Source of the DNA: Diadema setosum
Lineage: Eukaryota; Echinodermata; Echinoidea; Diadematoida; Diadematidae
Assembly (NCBI RefSeq): GCF_964275005.1
Contig: NC_092706.1
Span: forward strand, 22,661,187 to 22,725,186
Length of the DNA stretch: 64,000 nucleotides
Reading direction: 5' to 3'
Positions 23,578-36,100 of this stretch are shown here, piece by piece. Position 1 is the first letter of the stretch; each line of letters opens with the position of its first letter. The position numbers and the translations under genes are program-made. The notes under the pieces were generated by a model. The model was not told the origin of the DNA, ran no database searches, and saw nothing but the letters and a program-made list of their open reading frames with translations.

Positions 23578-23783
23578 ACTGTAAAACGAGAAATGTTCTC
23601 ATGCATTTTAATTTCGCGAATTTTGTGAGAGCCAAAATTCGCGAAATTAAAATGCACGTGAAAGTTCTTGTCTACACTATACACATTGAATGTTAGAGAC
23701 AACTTGCAAAAATGTCATGCCGCGAAAAAGGCCGTCGGCTCCAATTTGCGAAAATTACATGCCGCAAAAATATTGTTTTACAC
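23578..23783. mobile_element. Foldback MITE, CTGTAAAAC type with TTCGCGAA motifs
   Basis: It starts TACTGTAAAACGAGAAATG and ends AAAATATTGTTTTACACTATA. Inside is a strong internal inverted repeat TGCATTTTAATTTCGCGAAT/ATTCGCGAAATTAAAATGCA at 23600-23656. It resembles the element at 58111-58319 in the CTGTAAAA tip and the recurrent TTCGCG/CGCGAA words. The exact right end is uncertain. Confidence 0.6.
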
Positions 23784-26563
23784 TATACCCTCCTTCATTC
23801 CCTACAGCTTTACTTCTTCACACCTTCAATGCCGTCAATCCAACGATGAGGCATGCTTCTAGCATTCCGACATCTCATGAGCAGTCCTAGTTTAGAGGAC
23901 CTAGGGCCTACTGAGCTACAGAACAAATGTACATAAACATAGACTTTTTAAAGGACATGCCATTGAAATGACAGCATGTGTTCACTTATAGAACTTGTTC
24001 AAGAGGGGCTGTAACGTTGCTGCACACCAAAGTCATGAGGTATAAGACATAAAATTACCTTTTCCACTGAACACTGATGCATAGCATCTGATCTACAATG
24101 CTGTCTTGTGGCCACAATGCCTTCTACATTTTAAATCACACAAATAATTTTCTTTTCTTTTCCTTTGAACTCTCAAACAACTTTTAATAGCAATGAAGAC
24201 ACAATAAAATCATTACATTAAATTAAAAGAGCATTTAAGGGTAGCAGCTGCAACCAGACTTTTGGCTGCAGCTGTTGTTATATGAAATGTAATTATCAAC
24301 AAGTTCAAAAAGGGCATACCGGTATAACAACTTCACCTTTTCATATCACTGAGATACATGTAGGAGCCAGTCTGTTTTAAACATGCCATAATCATGTAAT
24401 GCAATCAAAAAGAAAATACTATATTATCTGGGAGGGGGAGGGGGTGAAATTCATATAGGGCCCAATGTAAATTTGGATTACATGATACTGCCTCAATAAG
24501 ACATATTAACCTTCAGTTACAGAACTCTTTTTTTTTCTCAGTGTGTGTGTGAATGAACATGCAGTCCTTCGCACTTTCACTGTCCTTTTGAATTAGGCAG
24601 ACTCCCCCCCCCCCCCCCCACCCCCGACCAAAAACAGACAAAATCTTTCACAGGTGAAAGTGAGAAAAGCAAAAATGACTTCTATGAGGTGTGAAGTTTG
24701 AGAGGTTTCAGTTGCGAAGAAGAGTATTATTGAGAATTTGATTTGTCACATTCCTGACTGGTGTATACACATCATCATACTGTATAATAAATTTGATTCA
24801 ATAATATACCTGCTCTTGTTCATTATTTACATTGTTAAAGTCTGATATTTGACAAATCATCATGTGCCATAACATCAGGCACCAGATAAACCTGTACACA
24901 AGTCTTTCTTTAGTGTCCTCTACAGAAGAAAAAAAAAATCAACCCTGAATGATTGATCATGTAAAGCTTCAGAAATGCAGGAACACCAATGTTCTCACAC
25001 TCTAATGAAGAAGATGTCAATTCACTTTAATAAAAGAACACGCATGCATATAAGTTCAGAATCTGCTTACAAACTGAAGGTTCAATTTCTTAAAAAAAAA
25101 AAAAAGAAAAGAAGAAAGGAGAGGCATTTACGATCCTATCAACACACATGACTGTTTTGAAGAAAATTGTGAGGCATTCGCACAGTAATCATATTCATGA
25201 TTAGATCGTTTATATTTAAAAGTAACTTTTAATAAGTCATCAGAGCCACATTACTCCCCCCCCCCCCCCAACCTTTGCAGAGTATCACTATGTGCATGAT
25301 AATAATATACTGACCATCACCCAGGATTGAACAACATAGCAATTCATCACCGTGGAAATGGGTTCTAAACAACATCACATGACCTGAATATCTGCGAACA
25401 CGAACAGTTGCTATTAACCATGCGCATACCAGGTTCCAACCCACCGCCCGAAGCCTTGTGCAAGACTATATTGCGTGGAACCAGTACTAAGCTACATCAA
25501 AAGTCTGTGACATCATCACTTCTATGCTCTATATTGACTTGAGGTATTTCAATCTTATGGTGAAGCCATCTTAAGAGAAAAAACAAAAACAAACGCACAA
25601 AGACCTAACTACCCCATGATACTGATCTTTCACCTGCCACTATCAACTTTCAGAGCTGCTATGAAATGACAACACAATTAAAACTTTGGATAGTCACAAC
25701 CAAGAATCAATTGATATAATACAATATTTGTTGGTGTCAAACAAAACACAACAAAAAATAAACATGCTAGAAATTACATATTTATAATCATAAGAATAAT
25801 ACTCTTGGGTAATACCTTTGCTCACGACTGCTCCAAAGACATTGTTGGTAGCATTAGGTATACAACTTTTACACTATTAAATACAATGAGGTGGCCAATG
25901 TCCTGTAAGAGAGCTTTACAGCTAAAAGCATGCGAGGAATTTGTTGAGCTAAAGTTCGTCAACTCACAGTTGACTGCAAGAAGAGAAAATAATGTTATGT
26001 AATTAGCTACATTAATTGTACATCACGCATCGCCACTTTCACATGAACCTGCCCCACAACAAAGAAAGAAAGAAAAGATGACTTCTTTACCCAATCCTGC
26101 TCATCTTCGAATGCAGTGGCAAATTTGCACAGAAATGGTCATAAATCTGAGAGGTGGGCTCAGCGGGGCATCTATTGTCTCCTGATATTTGCTTTGATAA
26201 ATACCGCCTCTCCACACTCAATACTTGGGCTTTAAGAAATCATCAGAGAGCGTGTGTTCTTCTTCATTTGCTGGAAAGACAGTTCATGCTTGTACAAGAG
26301 AGATAAAAACCATACCATACAAGCTCTGCCTTCTTTAAAGAGAGGAACATAAACTTTCTTTTAGGTACAAATTGTATTCAATACTTACATTCTATTTCCT
26401 ACATTATATATGTTGCAAGGAGTCCATGCTTTTTTACTTTTATCAATATTGGATAGGTTTGGTGGGTTTGTTTGTTTGTATTTGTTGGCCATGGGGACTA
26501 TCAACCTCCACCATGATTCATACTCATACCTCTTCGGCTGGCTTCAATGCTGAAAAGCAGAGA

Positions 26564-26655
26564 GGGTAGATTTACAATTAAGAGTAGGGTAGATTTACAA
26601 TTAAGAGTGGGGTAGATTTACAATCAAGAGTGGGGTAGATTTACAATTAAGAGTA
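26564..26655 (+). repeat. 23-bp tandem repeat, four copies
   Basis: Four nearly identical units GGGTAGATTTACAATTAAG+AGTA/AGTG lie head to tail, differing at one or two positions. No spacer, so not a CRISPR. Non-coding minisatellite. Confidence 0.9.
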
Positions 26656-28648
26656 CAACCACTAGACAGGCCAGTGAGGAACGATTCTGCCAAATCCACA
26701 ACAATTCTCTGACTTTCTTGTTAGTCTCTCTTCTAACTGTTGATGAGATAAGCTCTGCACAATCAAAACTATCTGTCATCTTACTCCTTTCAATCTTGTA
26801 ATGCCATTATTCAAGATGACTGCCATATCCTAGTGAGTTCTACTCTATTGATTGCCTTGTGATCTGTTCCTACAAGAGGCACATCTTTATATCAGAGTAA
26901 AGTAAATAAACAGCTAGACCCTTTGCTACGTTTATCTGCCAATCTCTTTTCCATCCAGTCATTTTACATGATTGGGTCAACAACACATCTCTATAACTTA
27001 GAACACACTCCGAACAACTACGTCACACTCTCTCATCTTTACTCTTTTTTTTTTTTTTTACAACACATCATATTCATATCAAAAAAACAATTGATTGGTA
27101 ATAAAAATATTATCTCATTAGATGCATTTTTTTTTTCTCTATCTACAACCAAAAAAATCATATAATAATAATATGCTCTGTACACATTTCTACAATCCTG
27201 TTATCTGTAACTCTCTTTTTTTTCCCTCCCCTCCCTCTAACTTTACAATTTTTTCTGTTCTGTACATATATATTTCTGCAACATCTGAGACGTGATGCAA
27301 CAAAATAAACCTACATGTATCTGGAGAGATGAACTGCTATTCATTTTTTTTTTTCACGACAGATGTGGCAAGTGAAAAATAACGAACATCGCCGGGAAAC
27401 AGAGTTGTCCCTGTGAGCTCCAAGCTTCAACTTTTCTTTTTTTCTTCTGTTTTGCTTCTAATATATCCATTCCCGTGGGGTTCCTAGTCAATTACGGATT
27501 CGAAGCAATCTACCATGCAGGGGAACTGCTCCGTAGGGGAAATATTCTGATAACGTCTGGTATCGATGTTGGGTTTATAGTTTTCCGATATCCTGGGCAC
27601 GCTGCTTATAGCATGGTATTGCTAATGATGACTTTATAATGTATAAAGGCATAAAGTTCTTCTTCCAAAAAAAAAAAAAAAAAAAGAGAGAAAAGTAATG
27701 AGCCTGGAATATTGAATGGAGTGATCTGTATTTTGCATACTCAAAGTACATTTCCACCCAAATCTCGCTAAAAGATGGCATTTGGTAACAGACAGCAAAG
27801 TAACAACTACGATTGAATTATTTTGGGTGTTCAGCAGCAGAAAACGGAAAACATATCCCTCAATTTCCCATCCATCATCATCTATTACTGTCTAGAGAAG
27901 TTTCTTTGGCTCATCGTAACATCAAATTCAAAATGGGGAAAAATGTGAGATTTTGAGAACAAAATTGAGGGTCATATGGTGATTACAAGAGTTGTCATTG
28001 ACTTGTTGGTTTAGAACAGACTGTGCAAATTCTGTTGCCCACACAATGGCAGCTAAAAATTTGAGAGATCTGCCATCGATTTCACTTCAACTTTTCTTTC
28101 TTTTCCTATTCACTATGCCTGAGGTTTTTCTGGTCACGAAACACTTTCTTTTTCACTACTTTGCCATCTGTAACCAATGGACCTGTATTTTTGTTTATTT
28201 TTTTAAATATTGTTTGGTCATCTTTCTATAATTTCATATAAATTTATCATCACATGCAATCTGACTCATGCTGCCAAACAATGTCATTAAAAAAAAAAAT
28301 GGAGATATTCCCCCTTCTCAGTCATAATTACAGAATAATGAATTTCTATGTACAAACAAAAATAACCCTTTAGATAAGACATGGTCCCACCTCATTTGGG
28401 ATTTGGTTACCGCCCAGGGAGATGCATACCATGGTACTAGTTAGGAACATACCAGTCGTGCATGAACCGTTTTATGGGATGGGAACCCCAAGATGCCTGT
28501 TTCCACGAAGTTACTTCTCTTGCCAAATTAGAAAAAGCCACGAAACTTCCCTTTGTGATAGAGAAGGAAAAAAAAAAATCGAGCAGCCAACACATCTTTA
28601 GCAGCAAAAGGCTTTGAATGGGGACTGACTTGACACACAAGTGGTAGC

Positions 28649-28741
28649 TTAACCCGTTGAGGACGAGTCCCGAGTATACTCGGGCAGGTGTCTATGGGAA
28701 ATGCGTGTTGTAGCAAAATCAGTCCGTCCTCAAAGGGTTAA
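28649..28741. mobile_element. 93-bp TTAA-type MITE
   Basis: Ends TTAACCCGTTGAGGACG and its complement CGTCCTCAAAGGGTTAA match at 16 of 17 bases. The palindrome CCCGAGTATACTCGGG sits at 28669-28684. The TTAA tips again suggest a TTAA-targeting transposase. Confidence 0.75.
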
Positions 28742-28765
28742 AATCAGGCAATAGGTGTCAATAGG

Positions 28766-28857
28766 CTAACCCTTTCTGTGCCACGGACTTTGGACATGGT
28801 GCACGATGCTATGGGGTTTCCGTGGCAAATTGGCATGCAAAGCACACAATGGGTTAA
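28766..28857. mobile_element. ~92-bp TTAA-type MITE, second and diverged
   Basis: The left end is CTAACCCTTTCTGTGCC and the right end, read inward, is TTAACCCATTGTGTGCTTTG. The arms also pair through CCACGGA/TCCGTGG. It lies only 25 bp from the element at 28649-28741 and shares the TAACCC tip. Confidence 0.6.
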
Positions 28858-30040
28858 TTACGTCAGGTTTTATGTGCTCTTATAGGTTTAGCTCAAACAC
28901 ACAAACCTGTCACAGCTGTCGACACTCGGGTTTGTCACTTTCATACATTTAGCATGGGTTTTCAAGACAAAAGGTGACCACTGTTCTTGCTGCTAACAGC
29001 TCAAAAGGGGCAAACGTGTTATACATCAAAGGCAGGAGACAAATTGCTCACTAATTCTTGCTGAAAAAGATTTGATTTTGAAAAAAAAAAAGACCAAACA
29101 AAGAAACTTGATACACACTGGCAGTGATAACACATGTCCAAATGATGAAATTTACTGTCTGCTGCCAATCTGTGAACCCCATAACACATGGCGGTTCTGC
29201 TTGTTCACAACATATTGCTCTTAAAAGCAAAGGAGTTTGCGTCATAAGTTTTGTGAGTACCATAGATTAGGTACATGCTGTGCACCCCTTGAAGGTTACT
29301 TACTCATCAATTGTGTTGAGTTCCTTGTACCAACACAAATTTGGCAGTTGACTCATTAATCATCTACCTATAACTTCAGAGATTCTCCTCTTGCACTTGA
29401 GAGATCTGTGTGGGCAGGAGGCAAATATCAAACATCTTTTTTTTTTTTTTTTTTGTTAAATCAGTTAAATTTGCCAGCTGGATTTAAGGCTTTCTATCTT
29501 GAATAAATATATATGAAGAAAGGGAGAGTGAGAGAGAGTTCTCTTCTTCTGATCCTTCGGGAATTTCAAAGAAAAACTTGCTCTGGCCATTTTGTTGTCA
29601 TGCCGACGAGATGAGGTTGGCGGTCTAGTTCTTCTATTGTTGAAGAGCCTGAACAAAGGGGGCAGGAGGTTGAATGTCTGGTAGAATTCTGGGTCTGGTA
29701 TATGCGGCTCTGCGGATCAACGGTAAACATATTGTACAACATATCCATAGAAGCACAAAAATATATCTGCATTATATATTTCCCTCTGTGTTTTGTCAAT
29801 GTATGTATCTGTTCTTTTGCTTCCTATATCTTTTGTCATTCTGCTGTTTTTCACATATTTTTTAAAATCTTTTGGCAGTTCAGTTATTTCTTGGAGAGAA
29901 ATCGGGTGTCGGTGGCGACGACCTCCGTCTCTGAGAAACTGAAGATTCCGATTGGGCGGATGGATTCCGAAATGAGAGAGCGCCAAGGAAGGAAGGAAGG
30001 ATGACTTGAGGGGTGAAGCGGCTTCCCCCTTCCCTCTCTC

Positions 30041-30178
30041 CTAGCGCTTTATGTGATTGTGGTTCTCCTTCTTGAGGATCTTGTAGACGTCTTCCTCCTG
30101 GGAGATGCGTTCCAGGAGGGGGAGTACATCCAGGAGCTCGGTGTCGGACATGTCGTCGAACCACGAACTGACTGGGAT
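30041..30178 (-). CDS. CTDSP-like: CTD phosphatase terminal coding exon
   Basis: Encodes 45 residues beginning [17 protein letters not shown] and ending in a basic tail NHIKR then TAG. The acceptor is CCCCCAG just upstream (30179-30184). [13 protein letters not shown] is a hallmark of the SCP family C-terminus. The last ~10 residues diverge from vertebrate proteins. Confidence 0.95.
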   Translation of the reverse strand: MPVSSWFDDMSDTELLDVLPLLERISQEEDVYKILKKENHNHIKR

Positions 30179-33100
30179 CTGGGGGATGAGGGGGAAAGGG
30201 GTTAATCATTACACACTTTGTGTACACTCTTTGTGTTCATAATTGTTCAATTCATTACATTCCATTTCATTTGTAAGGGTTTTTACCCAAAAATTGGAAT
30301 TTTGACATACATCTAAACATCAAACAATTGTTTACAGAAATGTGAAAATCTTATGCATACAGAATGAACCTTACATGATAATCAAAGTTCCAGGATACAC
30401 TTTAAGTCTAAAGAGTATGTCATTTTCCTATAGAAACTGAAATAGTGTGTTGGTGAACCAACAGGAAAGCAGATGCTATGAGGATAGGTCCCAGAAAAGA
30501 AGTTGTCACACATACAAATGTACAATGTATATCTAGATGCACACACACATGCACATACACTTCATGCAGTGATACCTTTACCAGCTTCATATAGTACAGA
30601 ATTTGACTACTACATATCTGCAAACCCTAAAATTCAGTATAAAGAGGACTATTCAAAACTGGGGAAGAAGAATGCAAAAACTACAAGAATCGCCCATTCA
30701 TTACTATCACCATGCCTTGACAAAAATGAGAACACAAGGTTAAAAAAAAAACCCAAACTTCTTCTTTCTGAGGAAGTAGAAATGTTCCTATTAAAATGGG
30801 AACACTTGGCAGGTATGCTACTGCCACCATTTTCTTGAAGCCCGCAACTGACATAAGAGAGGCTCAATTTGATTGCTTGGATTCAACATTCATCAAACTC
30901 CCAGATTCACAGAAACAATTCCTCATCTTTCTTTCTTTCTGTTTTTCCACTTGCAAGCTTCTGGATATAAGTGCAGTTAGATGGCACACTCACTGCGTTA
31001 TCTTGGTGGAAGATGTAAGAAGCGGGAGAATTGTCCACAATGACGATTCGTTCTAGTTTGCGCCCAAGCCGACTGAGATCCTGGGGGAAAAAAAGAGAAG
31101 GGAAGTTGAATCATGAAAATTATATGTAAATAAAAACAAACTACCAAACAAATAAGCAAAACCCAAACACATGGAAATAATAAAAAATACCAATCCCCCT
31201 TAACTAAAGTGTATCGGTGGTAATTCAAAACTATATTAAAGGCAACGTTAAATAGAGAAAAATCAAACAGTCATAATGGTCAAGTTTTGTAAAAACTGAA
31301 CTTGACCTACAAGTTTTCCATGTTTCCACAAGATAGTGACATCGGTCACTGAAAACTGTGTGTGCCAAACAATGGAGGCAATGCTGTCAGCCATCTCAAA
31401 ACTCTTCCATAGACTATTACCCCAGTAATCAACATTTATTTAGAGAAATGAATATTAGTTTTGAAATGGCTGAGATATCCAAAACAAAGAGGTCTTAATA
31501 AAAGGTGGGACCCCAACTTTTATTAGGACCACTTTGTTTTACTTTTTTTTTTGAGGGGATATCTCAGCCATTTCAAAAGCACTTTTCATCAAATAGATTC
31601 TTAATCACTCTTAGAATAATTGTATGCTCTTTCATAATTCCTATATTTCTCATTATCTTACAAAAATTATCAATCCCCTATCTCAACCAAAACTATACCA
31701 TTCCATTGATGGGAGATCATCTTACTCTGAGGTTATTACAAATTATATCACTCTTTTGGGGAAAAATGTGAACCTTCTAAAAAATAAAAAAAATAAAAAA
31801 AAACTGTTTTAATGTAGGTCCAATTATGTAAAATTTATTGGTTGTTTAACCCACAAAATGGACAAGAAAACAAAATACTTTCAAACATGAACACAATCAT
31901 ACATTTCACCTGATCATGAACATAACCTGCAGGTATTGGATATATCACCGCAATCATCGCTCTTCAGAAAAGTGTGTCCAACCTTCAAACAAGATGTACG
32001 CATATTTTGAAAACAGACTCGCCCTTATCTACAACAGCTCATCAGATCTCCCTAACATCAGTATGGCCTGTTTTCTATGAAAGCTTTTCCCAATTTTCCC
32101 ACAAAATCTTTGGTGCTGCATAGTAATGTGGACAAGGGTGGTCCATTCTCTTCACAGGTGTAAACAACAATAGTACTGCTTCTCATCTTTCAATTGTAAA
32201 GTCCATCTGATTGCTCAGGAAGTACAGCTAGGTGGCAGCGTATAGAGTACCTTGATGTAGTTGCCTCTGTGGAACACGCAGGATTCCCGAAAAAGCCGAC
32301 ACCTGAAGACACCCCACTTGTCCAAGAGGTCAGCGACTGGGTCTGCATACTGCATTACAACATATCAAATGGAAAGAAATCAATTACATCACATGGAAGG
32401 GGTAGGCCTAAGGGGCTTTGTAAAGAGTCTCAATGCATTGATTTAATACCACTTTGGAAACCTTGAGGTTTTTGGAATTGTCGTTTTCTACTAGTGCGGG
32501 GAAGGGGTGGGGGAGCAATGAATTCAGACTTTCACATCGGTCAACACAAATTGATGACCGCTATAGCAGGAAACCTTTCTAGGAAGACTAATTTCTGGAT
32601 GATATGAAGCAGACCAAGAAACATTAACCCTAAACCTAGCACTTTAAAGCCAACATAAAAATTAGGCTAAAATTTATTTCCACTTTTCTAAAGAGTTTTA
32701 AAAAGACTATATTCTGAGCTTTAAAATGATAAATAACTTGTTAAAACTGGACCATCTTAAACCACATTCAAAAAGTGACCGAAATAAGGGAGTTAGAAGG
32801 TGCAGTAGCATATTTAGGATTTAAAGATTAGGGTCACTCGGGCCTACTAGGCTAGTTGGCATATGTGTATCTTTCAGTGAAAGCAGCACTTTGCTGCAAA
32901 CACACAGTTCAGAAGAAGTGCAAAGATCTTGATTTCATTTTGTTTTCAAGCCGCCAAATTTTGACAGTACATGTATGTAGAGAAAAGAATATGCTCTAGA
33001 TCATGACAAACTTTAAAAATTTGAGTCGGTCAACCGAAATGACTATTCTGATCCATTTCAGAGAATTCTAATCTGTAACATTTTGTGGGTTTTGAGCTGG

Positions 33101-36100
33101 CCGGTCACAGTTTTGCTGACACGCGATTATCTTCTTCTCCAGCAGGCCTGCACTAATTTTTTTTAATTTGATTTTTGTAATGTACCCAGGTGGGCAACAA
33201 ATGAAGATAGATGTTGAACCAACCTCCTCTGCCCATGCTAAGGGAGGTTTTTAAAATAAAAAGCTGCCACAACGAAACGCTACAACCCTGCTTCCCTGCT
33301 TGCCATGGGGAACATAACGCTAATTGCTGGGCAAGTGATATGAATGTGTACTTGCCTGTCAAATGTATAGACTGCTTTTCCTAGTTGCCCATTCTGGCAG
33401 GGAAATAAAGCCCTGTAATAGAGGTACTTGGTAGCTTTCCTTCCAAAATACTATTAAATAGAGTATTAACTGGAGGTATTTATAGTATTTTGCACTTGTC
33501 CTGAAAATTGAAGGCTCTAGAAGAGCTGTTTCAATGAGGCCTCATCTTATGGCTGCACTGAAATACTTTGGTAGTGATAGCTACAGTACGACTTCCAGTA
33601 GAGGTGCTTCCCGGCTTTCGCTTGTGTGTTATCTTTGCATGGGACTGTTTATATTATCCTCTTCTAGCTAAACATCATAAAAAAGTGAAGGCAGAAATAT
33701 ATAGTACAAGTTGTACTTCAAGGCACAGATCAGCAAAACACTGTTAACAAAAGGGCGATGTCACACAAACCTAGTAATGAACAAACATTTTCACGATTTG
33801 TTTACTGTTAATAAAACATGGTGTATTATAGTGGAAAAATCAAATGCAATCACAACATTTAGACCCACATATCTATATCTGTGTTGGTGAGTTTTGTACA
33901 TGTGATCTTTCGCAAGTCGTCATGATTTTTTTTTTATCCATAAGCTTGTGGCTTAAAAGAATCTGTGTGACCAATCATACTTTTTGTGAATTCCCAAACA
34001 ACATTCCTATCTAAAATGCAGGACAGTAATATAACTATTATTATTATCATTATTATTATTATCATTTTTTTTTTTTTTTTTTGGTGTGTACTTGTTCTAA
34101 CAAAGTTGTATAAAATCAGCAAGGTAACTTTCTTGACATCCATAGGTATAAATAACAGGATCATCCTGCTGTGGTTTCCCATCCTGATACCTTGTTTTGT
34201 TTATTTACCCAAAGCACAAGTGGGTCTCAACTCCAAAGGGGAATAAAATAGTTCCTACATACACCATAGGTGTGGTACGATGTTCTGTATGTACAACACA
34301 TAAACACACACATAAAATGTAATATATCTATCCTAGATGGGCTACATACATGGATGTCTGCTCAACAACAGATTTATAACTTCACACTCAACCTTAGAAT
34401 CATGTTTACTTTTTTTTCGATGGGCACTTTTCTGGGTGTCAAATGATCATGCTGTATGTCAATGCGTGGCATACCTCCTTGTCGCCTCTGAAACACAGCT
34501 GTTCAACTGAGTTGCTGACGATTGTCTTATCTCATAATGTACATTACATTGCATCAAATAAAGTGCTTGTTTTCTACTTCGTATATGTTGGACAGTATAT
34601 CACTGTCTTTAAAACAAAACAGAAACAACACGTGTTACAGTACACCATTTAAAAAAGAATTATGTGGTAACGCATGTCTGTTCATAAAACAGAACTGAAT
34701 ATATCGCACCTTCAGGCATGAAATATTCTTGAAACTAGCCCAAAGAACATTTCCCCACATCAGTATACAGTAATCACAAACTAAAAATGAATGATGACTT
34801 TAACACTGTATCATAGAAACTATATGACAAGTGAATGTGTGATCTGATATTTGCATATATATACAGGGTATATTGCATTTATAATTGTGTCATGTATATT
34901 TGTGTCTGTGTGTGTGTGTGTGTGTGTGCGGGGGGGGGGGAGGGTGCTTACCTCATAAGTTATGTTCACAATGTTTGTCATCTTTGAAGTTTTATACTTT
35001 ATGAGTAGCTTGTAGTTTTGAATTACTGTGTATGTCCACACAACATCTAATCATAACAATTTAATTTTCAAGCGTGATTCCCACTTGATTATATTGCAGA
35101 ACTAGAAGAAATACATGTCACACGTAAAGCTATTTAAATGAAAAATGTGTAAGGATACATAGTAGTGTACAACATGTGTTGGAGGTCGTCCCAGAAACTG
35201 AGGGGGAATAGGGTTTACAGATGGGTCATGCTAACTTTTGAGTTTGTTGATTATCGTGTCGAAATGATGCTAAAACATGAGTGGGGACCCCCACAGCTTG
35301 TAGATAGATTGTAAACCCTATTCATTAATTACAGATGTCTTATGGTTCTAATCAAAGACTAATCTTTAAGATTGCTAACTTTACACTGCATCTACACAGG
35401 GCAGAATTACAACCTAATCATCTAAGATTGTGACTTCAAGCTAATCCGTAAGTTTAGGAATGTTATATTAATGAACAGAACTATAGATATCATGTAGGGC
35501 CTATGTTTGTGTGTGGCGGCAGGGAGGTTGCCCGCTCATAAATATCACATAATATTTGTGTTTGTGTGTTGGGGGGAACTCACCTTTGCGAGGCTGGCTG
35601 TAAATAACACACACTCGTAGAGCTGTCCAACTCTCTGCAAGAATTCATCCACGTGCGGCCTCTTTAATACATACACCTGGGGAACAAAAACAAAAGACAA
35701 TGCACAGAACATACACACTTGTAATATCATCCTTATAAATGAAATGTGCGCCCAAAACATGCATTCACTAATGACCCAAATTCTGGGGAAATTCCCAGTC
35801 CCTAGCATTTCAACACAGAAATTGAAGCCTCTGATGAAAAGGGCTAATCTACAAATACATGTATACATATACCGTTAATACAATACTCTTCACCACAAAA
35901 TCTGATTCCATATGTTTGAAATACATGTACATACAAAAACTCTCTACATAGTCTACAAGTCTGGCGTCATCGTACTACTAAATCGTTTCTTCTTCCCCCT
36001 CCCAATTTTCTTTTTTTCCCCCTTATTATATTTATAATTAACTATATCCATGTGAACACCTATCTTTTCTTTTCTTTTTTCTTTACCATTACTTTCCAAG

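Larger units (their letters stand above)
22343..28648. other. AT-rich interval; possible phosphatase 3' UTR or intergenic
   Basis: No coding exon is recognised. It contains homopolymer and trinucleotide tracts: a CTG/TTG-rich stretch at 23217-23350, C runs at 24604-24619 and 25255-25269, and T runs near 27047. It also holds a hairpin-like GCAGCTGCAACC/GGCTGCAGCTG at about 24245-24280, an inverted-repeat MITE at 23578-23783 and a 23-bp tandem at 26564-26655. Confidence 0.35.

Noticed and set aside
26564..26655. Regular 23-bp repeats suggesting a CRISPR array
   Set aside because: The units are contiguous with no spacers and the genome is animal.
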